Assembly: GCA_020638455.1 (NCBI GenBank)
Contig: JACKIK010000004.1
Coordinates: forward strand, 77,751-141,750
DNA length: 64,000 bases
Origin: Hyphomonas sp.
GTDB lineage: Bacteria; Pseudomonadota; Alphaproteobacteria; Caulobacterales; Hyphomonadaceae
Reading direction: 5' to 3'
In this document: piece after piece, positions 8,314-15,791 of the stretch
Numbering within the stretch: position 1 is the stretch's first letter
How the letters are laid out: every line of letters starts with the position of its first letter
Translations under genes and position numbers: made by a program
The notes under the pieces: model-generated
What the model was told of the DNA's origin: nothing
Databases searched by the model: none
What the model saw: only the letters and a program-made list of their open reading frames with translations

Positions 8314-9399
8314 TTACGGATTGTCCGCAAGGAATCGCGCCAGGTCGTCCTTCCAGAACACCGGCCAGCTGTGGGTGCCGTGGCCGTGCGTCTCCTCGCT
8401 CGCAGGCACCAGCACGAACCGCGCATTCGGCATCCCCGCCGCCGCAGCTTCGGGATCTCCGAGCCCCGGCGGATTGATGAAGTCGTCGGCCGAATTGATC
8501 CACAGCACGGGCACATTGATCTCGGCGAGGCGCGGTGCCGGATCGTAGTTCCGGGACGCGTCGAACTGGTAGATCGTATCGTTTGGATCGACCGGGTGCG
8601 CCCGGTAGCGCTCGACCACGCCGTGCAGTTGTTCGGCGGCCTGCTTGCAGGTCGGCGCCTCGGCCTGCGCCCGGTAGGGGTTCGAGCCGGCCAGCACCAG
8701 CGTGTTGGCAAAGATGGTCTGCCCCATGCCGAGGTCGCCCGGATCGGCATACTCGCCGCCCGCATAGGCCGGATCGTTCCGGAAGCCATCGATGATCATC
8801 TGCCGGAACATGCGGTTCCGCCCGGCGATTTCGATCACATTGCAGGCCAGCGGCACCAGCCGGCGCGCAAAGCCGGGATGCGTCTCGCCCCAGACGAAGC
8901 TGTGCATGCAGCCCATCGAGGTGCCGACGATCATCTCCAGCCCCTGCACACCGAGGCCCTCGGTCAGCATCCGGTACTGGGCTTCGACCATGTCGTCATA
9001 ATCATAGCGCGGAAACGCGGCGTGCAGCCCGTCGCTCGGCTTCGAACTGTCGCCATGGCCGAGATTGTCGGGCGAGATGATGTAGTAACGCGCAAGGTCG
9101 AGCGGCTGCCCCGGCCCGAACAATTCGTCGCCGAACGATGGCCGCAGCAGCGACAGCCCGTTGCCGCCCGTCCCGTGCAGCAGCATCACCGCATTCGTAA
9201 TATGGCCGTCCGCATCCCGTTGCGGCGTGCCGAGCGTGTAATAGCTCATCGTGATCGACGGCAACGTCTCGCCCGTGTGGAAGGCGAAATCCGCAAGCTC
9301 CACCGAATGCTTCCCGGCGACGGCCGGCCAGTCTTCCGCCTGCGCCTGCCCGATGCCGAGCCATGTCACGATCAGGGTCAATGCGAACAGAACCCGCAT
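8314..9399 (-). CDS. Secreted alpha/beta-hydrolase, MetX-like
   Basis: The 361-residue protein has a signal peptide of about 21 residues (LFALTLIVTWLGIGQAQA), so it is probably periplasmic. The body is an alpha/beta hydrolase fold related to homoserine O-acetyltransferase. LLHGTGGNG forms the oxyanion loop, GTSMGCMHSF carries the nucleophilic Ser, and the C-terminal EETHGHGTHSW supplies the His. True MetX enzymes are cytoplasmic, so the signal peptide argues for a secreted esterase or acyltransferase of different substrate. It faces the downstream end of the HisN gene (convergent). Confidence 0.8.
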   Translation of the reverse strand: MRVLFALTLIVTWLGIGQAQAEDWPAVAGKHSVELADFAFHTGETLPSITMSYYTLGTPQRDADGHITNAVMLLHGTGGNGLSLLRPSFGDELFGPGQPLDLARYYIISPDNLGHGDSSKPSDGLHAAFPRYDYDDMVEAQYRMLTEGLGVQGLEMIVGTSMGCMHSFVWGETHPGFARRLVPLACNVIEIAGRNRMFRQMIIDGFRNDPAYAGGEYADPGDLGMGQTIFANTLVLAGSNPYRAQAEAPTCKQAAEQLHGVVERYRAHPVDPNDTIYQFDASRNYDPAPRLAEINVPVLWINSADDFINPPGLGDPEAAAAGMPNARFVLVPASEETHGHGTHSWPVFWKDDLARFLADNP

Positions 9400-9494
9400 C
9401 CGGCGCTCCTTCTACTGGCTGCAATATGGCGCCGACGTTACCCGCCCCTGCTGCAATGGCAACAAGCGGTGACCCTGCCGTTCCCGCCCCGTAA

Positions 9495-11327
9495 TCAGGC
9501 CTGGAACGTCCTGACACCCCCCATCCAGGTTTCCAGCACGCGGATGTTGCCGATGTCGCCGGCCGGAACGGTCGAAGGGTCGCCATCGAGAATCACGAAA
9601 TCGGCGAACTTTCCCGGCTCCAGGCTGCCGATTTCATGTTCGGACCCGAGTTGCCAGGCCGCTTCCGACGTCATCGCACGGATCGCGCCTTCGCGGCTGG
9701 CGCCCTCTTCCGGGGCGAGGGCGAAATCCGGCTCCTTCCAGGTCCTGCGGGTCACGGCCATCTCGATCATGTGCAGCGGATTCGGGTCCGTGACGAAGAA
9801 GTCCGAATGGATCGTGTAGCCGACGCCTGCGCGCTCGCAGCTCGCGCAGCGATCCAGCAGGCGCGCCTTGTCCGGCCCGAAAATCCGGTCGCGCATGGCA
9901 ACGCCCCAATAGTGCACATGCCCGATCAGGAAGCTCGCCGACACGCCGTGGGACCGCATGCGTTCGATCTGCTCGTCATGGAGGATCGAGCAATGTTCAA
10001 TTCGCATGCGCAGCGACCTGACATCGATCCCTTCCGATGCGACCCGGTCGATGGCGTCGAGGATATTGTCGATCGCCTTGTCGCCGTTTCCGTGCACGGC
10101 AATCTGCCAGCCCTGGCCGGCTCGCTTCCGCATCAGCGTGGTCAGGTCGTCCGGCGTCATATAGGCGATGCCGATCGAATCGACGGTGTAGTAGGGTTCG
10201 CGCTGAAGACCGGTGAAGCCCTGATTGGAGCCGTCCGCGATCAGCTTGTAGCCGGCAATCCGCACGAGGTCGTCGCCGTCGCCGGGCGCGAGGCCCGCTG
10301 CATCCCACGCCTCGTCGAACACATACATCGGGTAGGCGCGGATGCGCTGTGACAACTGCCCGGTTGCGCCCGCCTGCTTCAGGATCTCCCAATCGCCCAC
10401 GCCCCGCAGGAGCCCGCCAAGCCCCAGTTCCGAAACCGTGGTCAGGCCGAGAGAGGCAAATCTCCTGCAGGTTTTCAGCACCGCATCGGTTGGCGCCGAG
10501 CCGGCGCCGCTCGGTCGTGCGCCGAGCACCTTGGAGAACGTGATCTGGTTCCGCATCTCCCCTGTCAGCTGGCCGTCCCCGTCGCGGACGAACTCCCCGC
10601 CAGCCGGGCTGACGATATCGTCCGGAATACCAGCAGCGGCGAAGGCGGCGCGGTTGGCATAGCCGATATGGCCGGATGCGTTCAGTACAAGGATCGGGCG
10701 CGTGCCGGAAATGGCATCGAGCGGCGCAAACCCCATCGGCGTCTCGAACGGCTGCAGCATCGGGTAATAATTGCGGCAAACGATCCACTCGCCGGGCGGC
10801 AACGTTGCATCGAGCTGTCCGATGAAGTCGAGGATGTCTGCCGTCGTGGAAAACCGCGTGATGCCCACATAGTGCATCGCCTGGTCCATCAGGGCGCCAA
10901 TCAGGATGTGCGTATGGGGATCGATCAGGCCGGGCATGATCGTACGGCGCTGAAGGTCGATCAGGTCCGCGGAGTCGCCCGCCACCGCCTTCACCTCCGC
11001 GAGGCTTCCTGTGGCCAGGATACGATCACCTTTGACCGCCATTGCTTCCGGCTTCGCGAAGTCGGAATCGACGGTCATGACGGTTCCGCCGAAATAGATC
11101 CGGGTGCGCGCCTCCACATCGGGAACGGGCGGCAAGGCGGGAATGAGGACTGTTCCGCAGGCGGTTGCAGCCGCCGTCCGGGCGACGGCCGCCCCGCCGG
11201 ACCTGACCTGACGGCGGCCCAGGGGAAGGATGCTGATTTCCGCGGCCAGCTGGTCGGCGGGATTGTAGGCAAAAAGATTGCCCAGGCTGGCCTGGCAACA
11301 TGGACAGCCATATTCCTCGTGCGCCAT
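9495..11327 (-). CDS. YtcJ-like amidohydrolase (Amidohydro_3 family)
   Basis: The 610-residue protein carries the amidohydrolase metal motif GLIDPHTHIL near residue 140 and later metal or catalytic regions (IAVHGNGDKAID, RIEHCSILH, YTIHSDFFVT). It ends with PGKFADFVILDGDP, the typical YtcJ-like C-terminal beta-sandwich signature. The N-terminus is unusual, with a cysteine cluster (GCPCC at residues 7-11). It is followed near residue 37 by LGRRQVRSGGAAVARTAAA, which resembles a degenerate Tat signal. Related enzymes are extracytoplasmic hydrolases of exoenzyme-regulatory or amide substrates. The substrate here is unknown. Confidence 0.85.
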   Translation of the reverse strand: MAHEEYGCPCCQASLGNLFAYNPADQLAAEISILPLGRRQVRSGGAAVARTAAATACGTVLIPALPPVPDVEARTRIYFGGTVMTVDSDFAKPEAMAVKGDRILATGSLAEVKAVAGDSADLIDLQRRTIMPGLIDPHTHILIGALMDQAMHYVGITRFSTTADILDFIGQLDATLPPGEWIVCRNYYPMLQPFETPMGFAPLDAISGTRPILVLNASGHIGYANRAAFAAAGIPDDIVSPAGGEFVRDGDGQLTGEMRNQITFSKVLGARPSGAGSAPTDAVLKTCRRFASLGLTTVSELGLGGLLRGVGDWEILKQAGATGQLSQRIRAYPMYVFDEAWDAAGLAPGDGDDLVRIAGYKLIADGSNQGFTGLQREPYYTVDSIGIAYMTPDDLTTLMRKRAGQGWQIAVHGNGDKAIDNILDAIDRVASEGIDVRSLRMRIEHCSILHDEQIERMRSHGVSASFLIGHVHYWGVAMRDRIFGPDKARLLDRCASCERAGVGYTIHSDFFVTDPNPLHMIEMAVTRRTWKEPDFALAPEEGASREGAIRAMTSEAAWQLGSEHEIGSLEPGKFADFVILDGDPSTVPAGDIGNIRVLETWMGGVRTFQA

Positions 11328-11509
11328 TGCGGAGTGCCCCTTTCGCGTCGCTTTGGCAGACCTTGCCAGATTTCCGGACCGGAATCGACAGATGCCCCGG
11401 CGGCGCGCAGATGGGCGCTATCCCCGGCCCGTCCGCGGCATCCTGCTGCAATCACAGCTCCGAAAATAAATCCATCCAACACCCCCGGAACCGGGCGTAT
11501 CCTTGCGCA

Positions 11510-11968
11510 ATGTCGCTGCTCTCTCCCCCTCCCGGATTTCCCGTGCACCTCGTGCCGGTCTGGCCATTGATCTGGCTCCAGATCCTGATGCTGCGCGCCT
11601 GGGTCCGCGCCACCTACGGAAAGGGCACGCAATACCACTGGAGCGTCACCCCCTGCGGCCGCGTCTTCATCGCCTCCATCGACTGGATCGCAAACCAGAA
11701 GTCCGAGCCGGCACTGGTCCGGCCCGCCCTGCACCCCAACAAACGTATCGCCGCCGCCTTGTCTGGCGAGCTGCTTGAGCCCCGCTATGCGAGCGACTCT
11801 CTTCTCGCCGCGCACCCCGGCGGACTGCGGAGGGATCAGAAATCGTGCCAGTGGCACGATTTCCCCGCAGCAGGGGGCCCAGTGCGGCAGGCATTGCACT
11901 ACTTGGCTCTGGATCCCGGCTTTCGCCGGGATGAGCGGATAATGGGCCTGCCCGCGCCCGAGACCTGA
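11510..11968 (+). CDS. Small hypothetical protein, possibly membrane-associated
   Basis: From ATG 11510 a 152-residue product is predicted. The N-terminal part (FPVHLVPVWPLIWLQILMLRAWV) is hydrophobic enough for one membrane segment, and the first 95 residues look like a conserved protein (TYGKGTQYHWSVTPCGRVFIASIDWI). The C-terminal third overlaps two hairpin repeats and is probably an extension into a repeat element rather than conserved sequence. No family recognised. Confidence 0.5.
   Translation: MSLLSPPPGFPVHLVPVWPLIWLQILMLRAWVRATYGKGTQYHWSVTPCGRVFIASIDWIANQKSEPALVRPALHPNKRIAAALSGELLEPRYASDSLLAAHPGGLRRDQKSCQWHDFPAAGGPVRQALHYLALDPGFRRDERIMGLPAPET
11840..11932. repeat. Pair of strong hairpins, REP-like
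   Basis: Two hairpins follow each other. The first has a 10-bp stem AAATCGTGCC/GGCACGATTT with a 3-nt loop (11840-11862). The second is ATCCCGGC-TTTC-GCCGGGAT (11913-11932), whose sequence resembles the dispersed GGATCCCGGC palindromes common in GC-rich alphaproteobacteria. They overlap the 3' end of the hypothetical gene and may protect or terminate its mRNA. Confidence 0.55.
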
Positions 11969-12037
11969 CGCTCGTCCTCACCCCGAAAATCCAGTTTACC
12001 CCCAAAGCGCCTTCACGGGCGCCGCACGTGCTGGGCG

Positions 12038-13027
12038 TTACGGCCCTGACACGTCATGGCCGCGCGCGCGAAGCTGTTCGATGACGCTGTCCTTGCCGGC
12101 AAGATGTCCGGCGCCGACCGCCACCAGCATCGTGCCCGGCTTGTCCAGCATCGCCTCGATCTTCGGCACCCAGTCGTCATTGCGCGCCTTCAGCAGTGCA
12201 TCGTACACCGCTTCGGAACCCATCATGTCCGGGTTCGACATCAGCACGCCGATGCCATTCACGTCGCCGTCGGCCCATTCGTCGACCAGCACGTCCAGCA
12301 TCTCGCTCCCCTCCTCCACGGATTCCGCCGTGCTGACCAGGAACTCCACCTGTTCCGCGTCCGGAAGGTTGGCGAACCGGCCGAGCTGTTCATCGATCGT
12401 CTCAAGATAGGCAAAGGACTTGCCGTCCGCCGTGCCTTCCTTCTCGAGGATCTGCTCGACACCCGAATTCGGGTCGAACCCGTCCTTCTGGATCTGCACC
12501 ACGGAGAGGTTGATCGCCGCGAACCAGGGCCGCATGGGCTGCACCGCGCCGAGCGGCAGACCGAGATAGTCGAGCGCATCCTGCAGCTCCGCCTTTTCGA
12601 CATCGTCCATCAGGCTGGTCAGCTGGCGCCCGTCGGTGAACATGCCGTTCTTGCTGACAAAGCGCATCATGTCGGCCTGTGCCGCGTCGCTGGAAATGTC
12701 TGTCTCGAAGACCAGCGTATCGGCCGCGTTCACCGCCGCATCGATCTCCGGCGACCGCCAGTCGAGGTCCGGCCTCAGCAGGTGGACGGTGCCGATGAAA
12801 TAGATGGTCGTGTCATCGTCCGCCATTTTCCACAGCGCCGGTTCGCCGTCGCCATGAGAGGCCTCGGCCTTGGCCAGGGCATCCTCGTAGAGCTTGTCCC
12901 GCACCGCTTTCAGCGCTTCGCGGCTCGTCTCAGGCGGTTCATGCGTCGACGCCGTCCCGGATTTCGGCGTGCACGCCGCCAGCCCGAGCATGGTTGCCGC
13001 AATCAGCGGCCAGACCCACGATTTCAT
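12038..13027 (-). CDS. TraB/GumN family lipoprotein
   Basis: The 329-residue product starts at ATG 13027 with a lipoprotein signal (VWPLIAATMLGLAAC, Cys near residue 19). After it comes a TraB/GumN domain: ALWKMADDDTTIYFIGTVHLLRPD near the start and GTMLVAVGAGHLAGKDSVIEQLRARGHDV at the end, both carrying the conserved GTxH and GxxH motifs. Family members are proposed metal-dependent proteases (Tiki-like), and GumN sits in some exopolysaccharide clusters. The gene lies immediately left of the tRNA-Arg integration site and is transcribed away from it. It is the last intact host gene before the element. Confidence 0.88.
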   Translation of the reverse strand: MKSWVWPLIAATMLGLAACTPKSGTASTHEPPETSREALKAVRDKLYEDALAKAEASHGDGEPALWKMADDDTTIYFIGTVHLLRPDLDWRSPEIDAAVNAADTLVFETDISSDAAQADMMRFVSKNGMFTDGRQLTSLMDDVEKAELQDALDYLGLPLGAVQPMRPWFAAINLSVVQIQKDGFDPNSGVEQILEKEGTADGKSFAYLETIDEQLGRFANLPDAEQVEFLVSTAESVEEGSEMLDVLVDEWADGDVNGIGVLMSNPDMMGSEAVYDALLKARNDDWVPKIEAMLDKPGTMLVAVGAGHLAGKDSVIEQLRARGHDVSGP

Positions 13028-13154
13028 GCTTGTTACCTCATATCCCTGAGCGGCCAGCCTAGACCGGAACCCGCCCCCTGGGAAAGCGGCGCCTGCTGCG
13101 GCACTCCGGCGTTGCACATTCGCCCGCCATGCCCTATTCACCGGCCTCGGCCCA

Positions 13155-13195
13155 GCACCCATAGCTCAGCTGGATAGAGCGCTGCCCTCCGAAGG
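13155..13195 (+). pseudogene. 5' half of disrupted host tRNA-Arg(CCG)
   Basis: This is the acceptor 5' strand (GCACCCA), D-arm (TAGCTCAGCTGGATAGAGC) and anticodon stem-loop up to CTCCGAAGG. It then diverges into element DNA. Joined to 63644-63679 it gives a perfect 77-nt tRNA with anticodon CCG, which shows that the gene was split by integration and is not functional while the element is present. Confidence 0.95.
13187..13195. other. attL core (9 bp)
   Basis: The sequence CTCCGAAGG, the anticodon loop plus the first two stem bases of tRNA-Arg(CCG), is repeated exactly at 63635-63643. The flanks match host tRNA on the left and element on the right. It defines the left junction of the integrated element. 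Confidence 0.9.
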
Positions 13196-13273
13196 ACGCA
13201 ACCTTTATCTGTTTGAGATGAAATTATGAAAGAATTACAAGGAGTTATCTAAGGCCGCACTTTTCGACCCGCT

Positions 13274-13320
13274 TTTGAGTCAGCACCATGTCAGCACGGA
13301 TTTCCGCAAGGTCTCGCAAG
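13274..13320. repeat. Arm-type repeat module at left end
   Basis: A 24-nt block beginning TTTGAGTCAGCACC (13274-13297) followed by CGCAAGGTCTCGCAAG recurs at the right end (63458-63523). The 24-nt block is identical in both places. Its position 80-130 bp inside the left core suggests an integrase arm-binding site. Confidence 0.6.
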
Positions 13321-13375
13321 CTGTGTGATTACGAACTGGCCGCAAACCGGATTTGGCCTTAAATCGAGAGTCAAA

Positions 13376-13452
13376 GGTTCCATAGCTCAGCTGGATAGAG
13401 CGCTACCCTCCGAAGGTAGAGGTCACAGGTTCGAATCCTGTTGGGACCGCCA
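13376..13452 (+). tRNA. Element-borne intact tRNA-Arg(CCG)
   Basis: This is a complete 77-nt cloverleaf. The acceptor GGTTCCA pairs with TGGGACC (one G-U). The D-arm is identical to that of the host gene, the anticodon stem-loop is CTACC-CTCCGAA-GGTAG with anticodon CCG, the T-arm is ACAGG-TTCGAAT-CCTGT, and CCA is encoded. It differs from the disrupted host tRNA in the acceptor, anticodon stem and T-arm, so it is not a simple duplicate. It decodes CGG and presumably replaces the function lost by integration. Confidence 0.96.
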
Positions 13453-14308
13453 TCTCGTTCGATTCTTCAAAATCGTTTTCAGCCCCGTCCGCGCTCATCG
13501 CGCGGAGCACTTCGCCCGGCGGATTCCTGCCGCCAAAGAGCATCTTGGCGGTCCGGCCGGATCGCCGACCTTGCGCCCGGCGCTCTGACCGGAGCCGCGG
13601 AAGTCGTCTTGCGCCGACCGGCCCGGCGAGGCTCAGTTCAGGGACGTCCCCAGTCTTTTCAGGCAGGTCGCTGGGACTCGCCGGCGGGGCCGACGCTGCG
13701 CTTCCCACTGGCTGGCGCCAGAGGGGTCGCAGCTTTGATCTCAGGCTTTCACCAGCGACAGACTCTTTGCGCGGGGATGCAAAGACCCAAGCAACACGAT
13801 AAGCGGAAAGACGTCATGGAGTCGCCCCTCCACAAAGGCGGTGCCGCAATCGTCGCAGATCATCTGAGCATCAAACTCAACATCAGGATCGTGAGGCGGC
13901 ATACGCTTCACCCGCGACCGTTCCGCATCTCTCAGCGCTCGGACACGCGAACTCATGCACACTTCATTCGGACAACACATGATCTGGCTCCTTTCCCCGG
14001 CTCGTCGTCGGCTCAACTGAAGCGCGAGCAAGTTTCGGGCCACTCGCCCGATTGGATCAGTGTTCAGACCCGGCCACCCCAGCCTCCCTCCGCCTCAATA
14101 TCTGTTCCCATCAGTCAGGTGGGCGGACGGTGCGTCTGCCAGAGCGCGGTCGCCGCGCAAGGGGGCGGGGCTTTGTGATCTCTGATCGTCTTCAGGCGTC
14201 ATACCTACAGCTTCCCCTTGCGCGCCGCCCTATCACGCTCTGGCTGAGCACCTCCTCGCCGCCCACCCGACTGTCGGGAAAAGAACGCGGGCGGGGAAGG
14301 AGACTGAC
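13453..14308. other. Region with little coding support between cargo tRNA and ardA
   Basis: No clear gene is visible in 13453-13740 or 14044-14308. The middle holds one weak minus-strand open frame, listed separately. The stretch before ardA contains an AAGGAG ribosome binding site (about 14297) and presumably its promoter. No hairpin-T-run terminator or convincing repeat was noticed. Confidence 0.4.
13741..14043 (-). CDS. Possible small Cys-containing protein
   Basis: This is an open frame of 100 codons with internal alternative starts (for example MCCPNEVC at about residue 22). Two cysteine pairs (CCPNEVC and ICDDCGTAF) could bind zinc, and the segment PPHDPDVEFDAQMICDDCG looks protein-like. 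There is no recognised family, and neighbouring sequence on both sides appears noncoding. It may be a genuine small element protein or a chance frame. Confidence 0.35.
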   Translation of the reverse strand: MARNLLALQLSRRRAGERSQIMCCPNEVCMSSRVRALRDAERSRVKRMPPHDPDVEFDAQMICDDCGTAFVEGRLHDVFPLIVLLGSLHPRAKSLSLVKA

Positions 14309-14875
14309 ATGACTGACCAACTCGCAACCGCTGCACCTCTTGCAGCCACCGCCGCACCCGCGCAGCCCGATAGACCGCGCATCTACGTGGCTTGCCTTGC
14401 AGCCTACAATAATGGCTGCCTGCACGGACGGTGGATCGACGCGACCACCCCTGACGAGATTTGGGAACAGGTTCGCGCCATGCTGGCGGCCTCGCCAGAA
14501 CCGGACGCCGAGGAATGGGCGATCCACGATTATGAGGGCTTCGAGGGCGCGAGCCTTTCCGAATACGCCTCATTCGAAACCGTGTGCGAACTGGCCGACT
14601 TCATTGAGGGGCATGGCGAGCTTGGCGCGAAATTGCTCAGCCATTTCGGCGACGACCTCGCCGAGGCGCGCGCCGCCTTCGAGGACTATGCGGGCGAATA
14701 TCGCAGCGCCGCAGACTTCGCCGAGAGCCTGCACGAGGACACCGGAACCCAGATTCCCGAAAGCCTTCGCTACTATATCGACTGGCAGGCCCTTGCCCGC
14801 GACATGGCGCTGAATGGCGAGATCATGGTGTTTCAGACGGGCTTTGATGAAGTCCACATTTTCTGGTCGCGATAG
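14309..14875 (+). CDS. ardA: Antirestriction protein ArdA
   Basis: The 188-residue acidic protein has the ArdA features. RIYVACLAAYNNGCLHGRWIDAT begins the first domain, EEWAIHDYEGFEG follows, and the C-terminal YYIDWQALARDMALNGEIMVFQ is the usual ending with DNA-mimic acidity. ArdA dimers mimic DNA and inhibit Type I restriction enzymes when a conjugative element enters a new host. It leads a short operon with the next three small genes and the ParB-like gene. AAGGAG precedes the start. The first 22 residues (Ala/Thr/Pro-rich) are an extra leader. Confidence 0.93.
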   Translation: MTDQLATAAPLAATAAPAQPDRPRIYVACLAAYNNGCLHGRWIDATTPDEIWEQVRAMLAASPEPDAEEWAIHDYEGFEGASLSEYASFETVCELADFIEGHGELGAKLLSHFGDDLAEARAAFEDYAGEYRSAADFAESLHEDTGTQIPESLRYYIDWQALARDMALNGEIMVFQTGFDEVHIFWSR

Positions 14876-14890
14876 GCGGAGGGCAGACAC

Positions 14891-15061
14891 ATGTTTCTTG
14901 TCACCGCCCTTTATGGCGATGGATCAGCCAAGAGCCATCTGGCGGCAAATGCCGCCGATGCGCTCAAATGGCATGCCGCCCTTCGCGCCGATGCTTGGCA
15001 GGTTTTCATCAATCCGCTGGCACAGCCGCTGGACCGTGAAGACGGGGAGGATTTCGCATGA
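14891..15061 (+). CDS. Small hypothetical protein of the ardA operon
   Basis: A 56-residue product begins MFLVTALYGDGSAKSHLAAN and ends GEDFA. It is 15 nt downstream of ardA, and its stop overlaps the next start (ATGA), so it is very likely translated as part of the operon. No domain recognised. Confidence 0.6.
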   Translation: MFLVTALYGDGSAKSHLAANAADALKWHAALRADAWQVFINPLAQPLDREDGEDFA

Positions 15062-15270
15062 CTCCCGAAACCACCCGCTATCGTTTCACCGTCGAAGAAT
15101 TGCAGCAGGCCGACGACTGGTCAGAAGGCTTTTGCCTTGCCTGCCGCGCCCCGCGCGAGTGCTGCGAACCCGATGCGAGCGCCTATCCATGCGATGAATG
15201 CGGCGAGCATGCCGTCTACGGCCCGCACTGGATCGCGATTGCCGGACTCTTCAAGGAGGGCGCGGCATGA
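15058..15270 (+). CDS. Small Cys-rich (zinc-ribbon-like) protein
   Basis: This 70-residue protein has four to six cysteines arranged as CLACRAPRECC and CDECGEHAVYGPHW, which resembles a small zinc ribbon. It overlaps both neighbours by ATGA, indicating coupled translation in the ardA-parB operon. Proteins like this are common in alphaproteobacterial plasmid and ICE maintenance regions, but none has a known role. Confidence 0.7.
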   Translation: MTPETTRYRFTVEELQQADDWSEGFCLACRAPRECCEPDASAYPCDECGEHAVYGPHWIAIAGLFKEGAA

Positions 15271-15743
15271 CGTTCACGGAACGCTTCCAGACCTTCGTTT
15301 GCGAGGGCGACAGCATCACCTGCGAGGCCCAAGGCTTCGAGATCATCGCACGTATTGTGCGCGATGATTGCGGCGACGCACCCGACGAGCGCCAGGACGG
15401 ATTCTGGCCTTCACTCTACAAGGACGCGCCGGGGTTCATCGGCCCCGGTCCGAACCACCGGCAACGCTTTGCCGAAGCGCAGGCTAAAGCCGAGGCCGTC
15501 ATGGAAGCATGGCGCAAGGATGAATGGTTCTTTTGCGGGATCGTTCTTTCCGTCGCGCTGGAAGGCGTCACTTTGGACGCCCATGCGGCGAGCCTTTGGG
15601 GCATTGAGGCCAACTATCCCGATAGTGACAACGCCTATCTGACCGAGGTCGCACGGGAGCTTCTGCCCGAAGCCTTGGACGCAGGCCGCGCCGCCGCCCG
15701 CCGCATTTGCGCGGCGCTGGAGACCAGCGGGGCGCGCGCCTGA
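15267..15743 (+). CDS. Hypothetical protein of ICE/plasmid maintenance operon
   Basis: A 158-residue protein starts at the ATG overlapping the preceding stop. It opens with MTFTERFQTFVCEGDSITCE and contains ARIVRDDCGDAPDERQDGFWPSL; the rest is helical. It has no transmembrane segment or recognised catalytic motif. Its fixed place between the zinc-ribbon gene and the ParB-like gene suggests a backbone role. Confidence 0.72.
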   Translation: MTFTERFQTFVCEGDSITCEAQGFEIIARIVRDDCGDAPDERQDGFWPSLYKDAPGFIGPGPNHRQRFAEAQAKAEAVMEAWRKDEWFFCGIVLSVALEGVTLDAHAASLWGIEANYPDSDNAYLTEVARELLPEALDAGRAAARRICAALETSGARA

Positions 15744-15791
15744 TGGCGCGCCCCCAATCCACAAGCCAATCAATCAACAAGGAGCCAGATC

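Noticed and set aside
7560..8789. Minus-strand open frame of 409 codons
   Set aside because: Overlaps both the HisN-like gene (antisense) and the hydrolase gene; composition is that of a shadow.
8371..9819. Plus-strand open frame of 482 codons
   Set aside because: Antisense to the alpha/beta-hydrolase gene, rich in Arg/His as typical of shadow frames.
13196..13375. Possible remnant of an older tandem element at the left end
   Set aside because: The repeated arm module supports the idea, but the sequence is followed by a complete tRNA rather than by a core plus tRNA 3' half, so arm-type sites of the present element are the simpler reading.
13403..13708. Minus-strand open frame of 101 codons ending in a VPTGFEPVTST-like peptide
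   Set aside because: The C-terminal peptide is the antisense translation of the tRNA-Arg gene at 13376-13452, a well-known artefact, and the rest is GC-rich frame without homology.
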